NCBI RefSeq assembly: GCF_014884385.1 | Contig: NZ_WKFH01000003.1 | Coordinates: 1,440,001 to 1,504,000 of the forward strand | Direction of reading: 5' to 3' | Origin: Phycobacter azelaicus | GTDB taxonomy: Bacteria > Pseudomonadota > Alphaproteobacteria > Rhodobacterales > Rhodobacteraceae | DNA length: 64,000 nucleotides | Program-made: the position numbers and the translations under genes | The notes under the pieces: model-generated | Told to the model about the DNA's origin: nothing | The model's database searches: none | Seen by the model: only the letters and a program-made list of their open reading frames with translations | Shown: positions 57,271 through 64,000 of the stretch, piece by piece | Position numbering within the stretch: position 1 is the first letter of the stretch | Layout of the letters: each line of letters starts with the position of its first letter

Positions 57271-58035
57271 TTAAAACCCTTCAGTATCCAATTCGAACGG
57301 ATCGATTTCCGTGATTTCGGCGCTTTGTCCCAACTCAAAGCGGCGATTTTGCAAGTAGATCAGACGCGCCTGAGCATAGCTATCGGCGCTGTCGTAAAGA
57401 ATGGAGTCAATTGTGTCGGAATATCTGCCACGATCTCCAAGGCGACGCACGATCTCAGCGTAGACACCGATATTGTCGGCTGGATTTTGCCGGGCAAAGG
57501 TGATCGGGTTGGTGAAAAAGTCGGCAATCACGCCGACAGCATCCCGAGAGGTCGACGGCCCATAGACCGGCAACTCCACATAGGCGCCCTCGCCGAAGCC
57601 CCAAACATGCAAGGTCTCGCCAAAGTTGGTGTCCACCGTTGGAATGTCAAAGGCGCTGGCCGGATCGGACAGTCCGCCAACACCCACGACCGTGTTGATC
57701 GCAAACCGGGCCAGCGCGATGCCCGATTCTTTGACGTTGCCCTGCAAAAGCGCGTTTATGGCCTGCCCGGGCATCGAAAGGTTTTCTGCGAAATGCGAAA
57801 AACTGGTCACCATCGGCTCCGGGACGATCGCGACATAGCCTTTGGATGCCGGACGAAAGGCCAGCCGATCTACGCCACGGTTAAACTTGTGAATGGCCCG
57901 GTTGGTATTCTCATATGGGTCGAATATCTCGCCTGCGGCTTTTGCCGCAGGGTCCTGTGTCGCGCAGCCGCTCATCAAGACCCCTGAAAAAAACAGGGTA
58001 ACCACAACAAAGATCGATCGGGGAAAATAAGACAT
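57271..58035 (-). CDS. mlaA: MlaA/VacJ family lipoprotein
   Basis: 254 residues. A lipoprotein signal with lipobox MSGC (SGVLMSGCATQDP) and the VacJ domain: DPYENTNRAIHKFNRGVDRL, GIALARFAINTVVGVGGLSDPA, GETLHVWGFGEGAYVELPV and PITFARQNPADN. It sits in the outer membrane and removes mislocalised phospholipids from the outer leaflet, handing them to MlaC. The ATG at 58035 is preferred over upstream frame because it alone gives the signal peptide. Confidence 0.93.
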   Translation of the reverse strand: MSYFPRSIFVVVTLFFSGVLMSGCATQDPAAKAAGEIFDPYENTNRAIHKFNRGVDRLAFRPASKGYVAIVPEPMVTSFSHFAENLSMPGQAINALLQGNVKESGIALARFAINTVVGVGGLSDPASAFDIPTVDTNFGETLHVWGFGEGAYVELPVYGPSTSRDAVGVIADFFTNPITFARQNPADNIGVYAEIVRRLGDRGRYSDTIDSILYDSADSYAQARLIYLQNRRFELGQSAEITEIDPFELDTEGF

Positions 58036-58223
58036 CAGCTCCGGGTTTTCCTTGGTCCAGATTTGCCGCACATACTGGGCACATATTGGGAATGTTCTTC
58101 TATCCCACCCATGAAACGTTTTGAGTATCAGACTGTGACAGATATGGAACAGGTTTGCGTCGCCCAGCCTTGATCCCTGCTTTAATATGAACTGGGCGGA
58201 TTGAACAGGTATTGGATCCTGAC

Positions 58224-59957
58224 ATGAAGGAAAAACAACTTAAACCCGGATTGGATGAGCTGCGCGCCGTTCGGCGCCGCAGTCGCGGGCTTTACTGGTC
58301 CACCGGCATTTTCAGCTTTTTCGTGAATATGCTGATGCTGACCGGACCGCTTTACATGATGCAAGTCTACGATCGGGTGCTGGGCAGCCGGTCCGAGGCG
58401 ACCCTTGTTGCGCTATCGCTTCTGGTGGTCTTTCTCTATGGGATGATGGGGCTTTTGGACTATGCCAGGGGGCGTCTTCTGGCGCGGGCGGGTGCACGTT
58501 TCCAGTCGGCTTTGGACCATCGGGTTTTTGATGCGATGATACGGCGCTCGGCCGTGGCCCGCGATCCTGTTGCGCAGACCGGCCTGAACGATCTGGAATC
58601 TGTCCAGCGGTTTATCTCGTCTCCGGTCCTTGGAGCGGCCTTTGATTTGCCGTGGACGCCCATTTTCCTTGCTGGCATCGCCCTGTTCCATCCTTGGCTG
58701 GGCATTCTCGCGCTCGCCGGGGGGACCATTCTGATCGGAATCGCGCTTCTCAATCAGCTGTTCAGCCGCACGCCGCAGCAAAAGGCAAGTGCGTCCGGTC
58801 ACAAGGCCAATCTGATGTCGGAGGAGATCCGTACGGAAGCAGAGATGATCCAGGCGATGGGCATGCGTGATGCCGCGTTCCAGCGTTGGACCACAGCCCG
58901 CAGCGCAGCCTTGAGAGACAACCTTGTTGCCAATGATACCGGTGGCGGGTTCACCACATTGACCAAGACCCTGCGCCTGTTCCTACAGTCTGCCATGCTC
59001 GGGCTTGGCGCTTACCTTGTCTTGCAAGGAGAGATGACACCTGGAGCCATGATTGCCGGTTCCATTCTGATGGGCCGGGCCCTCGCTCCGATCGAGCTCG
59101 GTTTGGGGCAATGGCCTTTGGTGCAGCGCGCCATGAAGGGCTGGGACAACCTGGGTGAGCTTTTGGCCAAGGTCCCCCCCGAACAGGAGCGTACCGCCCT
59201 GCCGAAACCCAAGGCTCTGCTGGAAGTGCAGGGATTGGCCGTCGTTGCGCCCGGCGACAAAAGGCCCCTTCTGCGCAATGTGAGCTTTCGCGTTCAACCC
59301 GGGCAGGCCATTGGCGTCATCGGCCCGTCGGGATCGGGAAAATCGACCCTTGCCAAAGCCCTGACAGGTGCCTGGCGTCCTGCGGCCGGTACCGTACGGC
59401 TGGATGGGGCCTCTGTCGATCAATACGCGCCCGAAGTTCTGGGTAAGCATATCGGCTACCTGCCGCAGCGCGTGCAGCTGTTCGATGGCACGATTGCCCA
59501 GAACATAGCTCGGCTGAGTGCGCAGCCTGATGCCGAGAAGGTCGTGGCCGCCGCCAAGAAAGCTGCCGCCCATGATATGATCGTCAAACTGCCCGAAGGC
59601 TATGACACGCCTGTTTCTGCTGGGGGCGGGCGCCTTTCGGGCGGGCAGATGCAACGCATTGCGCTGGCGCGCGCGCTTTATGATGATCCGGTGATCGTCA
59701 TTCTGGATGAGCCCAACTCCAACCTTGATAACGATGGCTCGGTGGCTCTCAATCACGCGATCAAACAGCTCAAGGCTGATGGCAAATCCGTGCTCATCAT
59801 GGCTCATCGCCCGGCAGCGATTCAGGAATGCGACACGCTTCTTGTGATCGATCAGGGTGTTCAGGCCGCCTTTGGTCCGAAGGACAAGGTACTGAAAGAA
59901 ATGGTGGCCAACCATCAGACGATCCAGAAGTCCAAGACGGCCGGAGGTGTGCAATGA
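58224..59957 (+). CDS. Type I secretion ABC transporter (PrtD/HlyB-type permease-ATPase)
   Basis: 577 residues. A TM domain (~25-310; [21 protein letters not shown] and [21 protein letters not shown] are typical of PrtD-like exporters) is fused to an ATPase with Walker [16 protein letters not shown]-loop [12 protein letters not shown], signature [16 protein letters not shown] and Walker [16 protein letters not shown]. It works with the HlyD protein encoded next, whose start overlaps its stop. No outer-membrane factor or RTX substrate gene is adjacent. Confidence 0.93.
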   Translation: MKEKQLKPGLDELRAVRRRSRGLYWSTGIFSFFVNMLMLTGPLYMMQVYDRVLGSRSEATLVALSLLVVFLYGMMGLLDYARGRLLARAGARFQSALDHRVFDAMIRRSAVARDPVAQTGLNDLESVQRFISSPVLGAAFDLPWTPIFLAGIALFHPWLGILALAGGTILIGIALLNQLFSRTPQQKASASGHKANLMSEEIRTEAEMIQAMGMRDAAFQRWTTARSAALRDNLVANDTGGGFTTLTKTLRLFLQSAMLGLGAYLVLQGEMTPGAMIAGSILMGRALAPIELGLGQWPLVQRAMKGWDNLGELLAKVPPEQERTALPKPKALLEVQGLAVVAPGDKRPLLRNVSFRVQPGQAIGVIGPSGSGKSTLAKALTGAWRPAAGTVRLDGASVDQYAPEVLGKHIGYLPQRVQLFDGTIAQNIARLSAQPDAEKVVAAAKKAAAHDMIVKLPEGYDTPVSAGGGRLSGGQMQRIALARALYDDPVIVILDEPNSNLDNDGSVALNHAIKQLKADGKSVLIMAHRPAAIQECDTLLVIDQGVQAAFGPKDKVLKEMVANHQTIQKSKTAGGVQ

Positions 59958-61258
59958 GCGTTGAACAGGAATGGTCTGCCCGCCGACCTCTGATCATCGG
60001 TCTGATCGGACTGGTGGTTCTTGTCGGCGGTTTTGGCAGCTGGGCTGTCATGTCCTCAATCGCAGGTGCGGTTGTTGCCAGCGGCCGGATCGAGGTGGAT
60101 CGCAACCGTCAGGTGGTGCAGCATCTGGACGGTGGGATCGTTTCGGAAATCCTGGTGGACGAGGGCGACACCGTGATTGCGGGCGATGTCCTGTTTCGCC
60201 TTGATGCGACAGGTCTGAAATCGCGTTTGACCATCACCGAAGGGCAGTTGTTCGAACTCATGGCTCGTCGTGGCCGCCTTGAGGCGGAACGGGACGAGAC
60301 GGACGAGATCAGTTTCGACCCCGAACTGATGGCCCTTGCCGCTGAACGGGACGAAGTCCGCGACCTGATGGAGGGACAGCAGCGGCTGTTTCTGGCCCGG
60401 CGCGATTCTCGGGCGCGTGAGATTGAACAGCTGGAAAAGCGCGGTGCCCAGATTGAGGACCAGATCGTCGGCATCAAGGCGCAGCAGGATTCGATACGCG
60501 TTCAGCTGGATCTGATCGGCGAGGAGCTGAAGAATCAGGAAACTTTGCTGCAACGTGGTTTGGCCCAAGCCGGGACCGTACTGAACCTGCGCCGAACGCA
60601 GGCCAATCTCAGCGGCTCTCTCGGTGAACTTCTGGCCAATCAGGCGCAGGCCGAGGGCCGGATTACCGAGATCGACATCCAGATCCTGTCGCTGGAAACC
60701 CAGCAGCGCGAAGAGGCAATCACTCGCCTGCGCGATCTGCGCTACCAGGAGTTGGAGCTTGCGGAAACACGCCGCTCGATCCTGGAAAAGCTGAACAGGC
60801 TGGATATCACGGCCCCTGTTTCGGGAGTCATCTACGGGCTTCAGGTTCACACGCCCCGCTCGGTCATACGCCCGGCGGAACCAGTGCTGTATCTGGTGCC
60901 GCAGGACAGACCTCTGGTGATTGCGGTTCAGGTTGCCCCCACGGACATTGACCAGCTGTTTGTCGGGCAATCCGCGGCGCTGCGCTTTTCGGCTTTGGAC
61001 CAGCGGCAGACACCTGAGCTGTTCGGAAAGGTGTCGCAGGTTTCGGCCGATGCTTTCGAGCAGGAAGGCACCGGCCTGTCCTACTATCGCGCCGAGGTCG
61101 AACTGGACGAAGGCGAATTGGAGCGCCTGCCCGAGGGAACGGTGCTCATTCCAGGAATGCCGGTGGAAAGCTACATCCGCACCAATGACCGCTCGCCCAT
61201 GGCCTATCTGCTGAAACCTCTGACAGACTATTTCGTCAAGGCCTTCCGGGAAACATGA
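59954..61258 (+). CDS. Type I secretion periplasmic adaptor (HlyD/PrtE family)
   Basis: 434 residues. N-terminal TM ([20 protein letters not shown]), biotinyl-lipoyl-like half motifs ([20 protein letters not shown]), a long coiled coil (~90-285) and a C-terminal barrel ending [14 protein letters not shown]. It links the inner-membrane ABC exporter to a TolC-like channel. The ATG overlaps the ABC gene stop (ATGA), so the two are translationally coupled. Confidence 0.94.
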   Translation: MSVEQEWSARRPLIIGLIGLVVLVGGFGSWAVMSSIAGAVVASGRIEVDRNRQVVQHLDGGIVSEILVDEGDTVIAGDVLFRLDATGLKSRLTITEGQLFELMARRGRLEAERDETDEISFDPELMALAAERDEVRDLMEGQQRLFLARRDSRAREIEQLEKRGAQIEDQIVGIKAQQDSIRVQLDLIGEELKNQETLLQRGLAQAGTVLNLRRTQANLSGSLGELLANQAQAEGRITEIDIQILSLETQQREEAITRLRDLRYQELELAETRRSILEKLNRLDITAPVSGVIYGLQVHTPRSVIRPAEPVLYLVPQDRPLVIAVQVAPTDIDQLFVGQSAALRFSALDQRQTPELFGKVSQVSADAFEQEGTGLSYYRAEVELDEGELERLPEGTVLIPGMPVESYIRTNDRSPMAYLLKPLTDYFVKAFRET

Positions 61259-61360
61259 TCCGCAGCGCCTCGGCCGCGTGCTGGGGCGGTTTTGCTCTTT
61301 TCGACCGCGTGTATCGGCGCTAGCGTCGCCGACAACACAGAGATTGAAAGGACACAGATC

Positions 61361-61819
61361 ATGAGCATCGAAGCCAAACTCGCAGAACTGGGGGTCACCC
61401 TGCCCGAAGCCCCGGCGCCGGCGGCGAACTATGTGCCCTTCGTCATTGCGGGCGACATGGTCTATGTGTCCGGTCAGATCTCGGCGGATGAGAACGGGCT
61501 GATCACCGGCACTCTGGGCGATGATATGGATGTCGAAGCCGGTCAGGCGGCGGCGAAACGCTGTGCGATTTCCCTGCTGGCGCAGCTCAAGGCAGCTTGC
61601 GGTGGCGATTTGGAGCGCTTGGTGCGGGTCGTGAAGCTGGGCGCCTTTGTGAATTCCACTGCCGACTTCACTCAGCAGCCACAAGTGGTCAACGGCGCCT
61701 CCGATTTTCTGGTCGAGGCTCTGGGCGATGCGGGCCGTCATGCACGTTCTGCCGTGAGCAGCCCCTCGCTGCCCCTTGGCGTTGCCGTTGAAATCGACGC
61801 GGTGTTCCAGATCAAATGA
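61361..61819 (+). CDS. RidA family protein
   Basis: 152 residues, YjgF/RidA fold: NYVPFVIAGDMVYVSGQIS, GDDMDVEAGQAAAKRCAISL, VRVVKLGAFVNSTADFTQQP and HARSAVSSPSLPLGVAVEIDA. Length matches the longer RidA subgroup. Many members deaminate reactive enamines made by PLP enzymes. The Arg that contacts substrate in RidA is plausible in HARSAV. Its stop overlaps the start of the glycerophosphodiester phosphodiesterase gene (ATGA), so these are coupled. Confidence 0.9.
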   Translation: MSIEAKLAELGVTLPEAPAPAANYVPFVIAGDMVYVSGQISADENGLITGTLGDDMDVEAGQAAAKRCAISLLAQLKAACGGDLERLVRVVKLGAFVNSTADFTQQPQVVNGASDFLVEALGDAGRHARSAVSSPSLPLGVAVEIDAVFQIK

Positions 61820-62589
61820 GGCCCCCGCTGCCGCAGTCCCTGCTCCGGTCGCCGGTGGCCCATCGCGCGCTGCATGATGTGGCGCGGGGCCGCCCTGAGA
61901 ACAGCCGCGCGGCGATCCGCGCGGCCATCGCGGCGGGCTATGCGATCGAGATCGACCTGCAGCTGTCCTCGGACGGCTGCCCAATGGTGTTTCATGACGA
62001 TGACCTCGACCGTCTTACGGATGAAAGGGGCCCGGTCCGCGCCCGCACCTGCGCGGAACTGAGACAGATCCCGCTGAAGGGCGGCGATGGCGAAGGCATA
62101 CCCGATCTGGCCGAGGTGCTTGATCTGGTGGCCGGGCAAGTGCCTTTGTTGATCGAGGTGAAAGACCAGGACGGGCAGATGGGGCGCAACGTGGGCGCGC
62201 TGGAGGCTGCGGCGGTCAAGGTGCTTGACGGGTACCAGGGGGATATCGCGCTGATGTCCTTCAATCCCCATTCGGTTGCCGAACTGGCCCGGCTGGCGCC
62301 CGGCATCGCGCGCGGGATCGTCACCAGCGCCTATGTGCCGGACGAGTGGCCCGAACTGCCCCGCGCGGTCTGCCACGACCTGCGCAATATCCCCGATTTC
62401 GAGCGCAGCGAAGCCTGTTTCATCAGCCACGAGGCCAGCGATTTGTCCCGTCCCCGCGTGCAGGGCTTGCGGGATGCGGGTGTGCCGGTTCTGTGCTGGA
62501 CCATCACCTCGCCCAGCGAGGAGGCAGAGGCGCGCGCCCTTGCGGACAATGTGACCTTTGAGGGTTATCTTTCCCCCCTGCCGACTTGA
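61816..62589 (+). CDS. Glycerophosphodiester phosphodiesterase family protein
   Basis: 257 residues, GDPD TIM barrel: HRALHDVARGRPENS (catalytic His and metal Glu), EIDLQLSSDGCPMVFHDDDLDRLT, VPLLIEVKDQDGQMG. It hydrolyses glycerophosphodiesters to glycerol-3-phosphate and an alcohol. No signal peptide, so cytoplasmic. It overlaps the RidA gene and lies 57 bases before the FemAB-like gene. Confidence 0.91.
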   Translation: MRPPLPQSLLRSPVAHRALHDVARGRPENSRAAIRAAIAAGYAIEIDLQLSSDGCPMVFHDDDLDRLTDERGPVRARTCAELRQIPLKGGDGEGIPDLAEVLDLVAGQVPLLIEVKDQDGQMGRNVGALEAAAVKVLDGYQGDIALMSFNPHSVAELARLAPGIARGIVTSAYVPDEWPELPRAVCHDLRNIPDFERSEACFISHEASDLSRPRVQGLRDAGVPVLCWTITSPSEEAEARALADNVTFEGYLSPLPT

Positions 62590-62646
62590 TCCGCGCCCAC
62601 AAGAGGCCAGATACTGAGGCAAAACGGGAAAGGCCAAACCGGGCAG

Positions 62647-63834
62647 ATGGAGCAGGCAGAAATCGAAATTCGGGTTCTGGAAAGCCTCGCGCAGATTGCG
62701 GAGAGCGACTGGGACGCTTGCGCCTGCCCCGAGGCGGCGGATGGCGGCCGCCCGCTTGATCCTTTCACCACGCATCGGTTTCTGCTGGCGCTGGAGCAAA
62801 GCGGCTCTGTCGGGCGCGGCACCGGCTGGCAGCCGCAGTACCTTACGGCCTATCAGGACGGTACGCTCATTGCCTGCGCGCCGCTTTATGCCAAATCCCA
62901 CAGCCAGGGCGAATATATCTTCGATCACAACTGGGCCCATGCCTATGAACGGGCCGGGGGGCGCTATTATCCGAAACTGCAGATCGCGGTGCCCTTCACG
63001 CCTGCCACCGGGCGGCGCTTTCTTGTGCGCCCGGGATATGAGGGGATCGGCCATTCGGCTTTGGTGCAGGGCGCGGTGCAACTGGCGGCGGACAATCGGC
63101 TGTCCTCTTTGCATGTGACCTTCTGCACCGAAACGGAGGCCGAGATCGGCGAAGAGATGGGGCTGATGAGCCGGGCGACACAGCAGTACCATTGGCTGAA
63201 CGATGGCTATCGCGATTTCGATGACTTCCTTGCGGCGCTGTCCTCGCGCAAGCGCAAAACCCTGCGCAAGGAACGGCGCGAGGCGCAAGCCTTTGGCGGT
63301 GAGATTAGCTGCTACACCGGCGCGCAGATCCAGCCTGAACACTGGGATGCCTTCTGGGCCTTTTACCAGGACACCGGCAGCCGCAAATGGGGCACGCCTT
63401 ACCTGACGCGGCAGTTCTTTGACATCGTGCATGAGACCATGGCCGATGACATGCTTCTGGTGCTGGCCGAGCGGGATGGATACCCCGTCGCGGGCGCGCT
63501 GAACTTTATCGGGCGCGAGACGCTTTTTGGCCGCTACTGGGGCTGCATCGAACATCCCCCCTTCCTGCATTTCGAACTGTGCTACTATCAGGCCATCGAA
63601 CAGGCCATCGCCATGGGGCTGTCGCGGGTCGAGGCGGGCGCACAGGGCGAGCACAAGCTGGCGCGCGGCTACCTGCCCACGCAGACCCACAGCCTGCACT
63701 GGATCGGCGATCCGGGCTTTGCCGATGCGGTGAAACGCTATTTGCAGGCCGAGCGCGCCGCCGTGGAAGAAGAGATCGAGATCCTGACGGACTATGGCCC
63801 TTTCAAAAAGGTGCAAGTGGAGGAACAGGAATGA
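62647..63834 (+). CDS. FemAB-like/DUF482 acyltransferase (GNAT fold)
   Basis: 395 residues. Matches the peptidogalycan-biosynthesis/DUF482 group: [92 protein letters not shown] and [19 protein letters not shown]. The fold is related to GNAT/FemAB transferases; the substrate is unknown. Its stop overlaps the ATG of the next gene, so they form an operon. Confidence 0.88.
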   Translation: MEQAEIEIRVLESLAQIAESDWDACACPEAADGGRPLDPFTTHRFLLALEQSGSVGRGTGWQPQYLTAYQDGTLIACAPLYAKSHSQGEYIFDHNWAHAYERAGGRYYPKLQIAVPFTPATGRRFLVRPGYEGIGHSALVQGAVQLAADNRLSSLHVTFCTETEAEIGEEMGLMSRATQQYHWLNDGYRDFDDFLAALSSRKRKTLRKERREAQAFGGEISCYTGAQIQPEHWDAFWAFYQDTGSRKWGTPYLTRQFFDIVHETMADDMLLVLAERDGYPVAGALNFIGRETLFGRYWGCIEHPPFLHFELCYYQAIEQAIAMGLSRVEAGAQGEHKLARGYLPTQTHSLHWIGDPGFADAVKRYLQAERAAVEEEIEILTDYGPFKKVQVEEQE

Positions 63835-64000
63835 CCGAAAAACTATCCGAAGCCACCCGAGGCCCGCTGCTGGACCCGCTGTTTCAGGCGGGCTGGAGCA
63901 TGGTCGAGGGGCGCGATGCCATCACCAAGACCTACACCTTCGGCGGCTTTGACGAGGCCTTCGGCTGGATGACCCGCGCCGCGATCTGGGCCGAGAAATG
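63831..64000 (+). CDS. 4a-hydroxytetrahydrobiopterin dehydratase (PCD), 5' part
   Basis: The first 56 residues ([20 protein letters not shown], then [20 protein letters not shown] and [15 protein letters not shown]) match pterin-4a-carbinolamine dehydratase; the catalytic His pair expected just after AEK lies outside the window. It recycles the pterin cofactor of aromatic hydroxylases. The gene is cut by the window end, not truncated in nature as far as can be seen. Confidence 0.88.
   Translation, partial: MTEKLSEATRGPLLDPLFQAGWSMVEGRDAITKTYTFGGFDEAFGWMTRAAIWAEK

Noticed and set aside
60056..61984. 640-codon minus-strand frame opposite hlyD and RidA
   Set aside because: Shadow frame; both plus-strand genes have strong family motifs and coupled starts.
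61738..63816. 690-codon minus-strand frame opposite the GDPD and FemAB-like genes
   Set aside because: Antisense open frame due to GC-rich codon usage; no recognisable domain.

Overview
The window is chromosomal DNA of a marine alphaproteobacterium of the family Rhodobacteraceae (Roseobacter group, near Ruegeria/Phaeobacter/Leisingera-type genomes). This is inferred from the rRNA operon layout (23S-5S-tRNA-fMet), high-GC coding, the glcD-glcE-CPCC-glcF cluster, a DUF1523 protein, RsfS-RlmH, a PrtD-like ABC exporter with its HlyD partner, and the MlaA-MlaC pair. No species name can be given from sequence alone.

Layout. 1-2424: 3' two thirds of a 23S rRNA gene, 5S rRNA and initiator tRNA. 2425-9709: an accessory segment lying between tRNA-fMet and tRNA-Pro. 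It holds a 5'-truncated mobile-element gene, an IS3-type element, a decapitated exosortase D (XrtD/EpsI) gene and a 1182-residue glycosidase-like protein with three tandem C-terminal domains. 9710-19685: tRNA-Pro, a Na/Pi cotransporter, leuB, a LysR/epimerase divergent pair, an endonuclease/phosphatase-like secreted protein with a membrane partner, an HdeD-like protein and leuCD. 19940-23603: MscS channel, rsfS, rlmH and two small hypothetical or membrane genes. 23686-27943: glycolate oxidase glcDEF with a CPCC protein embedded. 28053-36238: secreted trypsin-like protease, Hsp20, TetR, gabD, an alpha/beta hydrolase next to a creatinase, and a Tat-exported amidase. 36239-40168: pssA and pmtA (phosphatidylserine synthesis, PE methylation), the latter broken six codons before its stop by an intact IS21-type element with a 7-bp target duplication. 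40250-43733: DUF1523 pair and a divergent glycosyltransferase/sulfotransferase pair. 44152-51726: ilvD, a BenE-type transporter divergent from a cupin XRE regulator, a DMT transporter, smpB, sseA and an aminotransferase. 52261-58035: amtB-glnK, a class A PBP, mlaC-mlaA. 58224-64000: type I secretion ABC/HlyD pair, RidA, GDPD, a FemAB-like protein, and the 5' end of a pterin carbinolamine dehydratase gene.

Functionally, branched-chain amino acid synthesis (leuB, leuCD, ilvD), nitrogen uptake and sensing (amtB-glnK), two-carbon oxidation (glcDEF), lipid and envelope maintenance (pssA, pmtA, mlaA/C, PBP) and nitrogenous compound breakdown (creatinase, amidase, gabD) make up a housekeeping backbone with small accessory insertions.

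The most unusual items are: (i) a pair of ~310-325 bp structured intergenic elements, at 43755-44061 and 51845-52169, with compensatory base changes in their hairpins and a core inverted relative to their arms; (ii) the IS3-bounded deletion that joined a mobile-element gene to the tail of xrtD; (iii) the large glycosidase-like protein; (iv) the IS21 insertion that rewrites the end of PmtA; and (v) an EEP-fold protein missing its expected catalytic residues.
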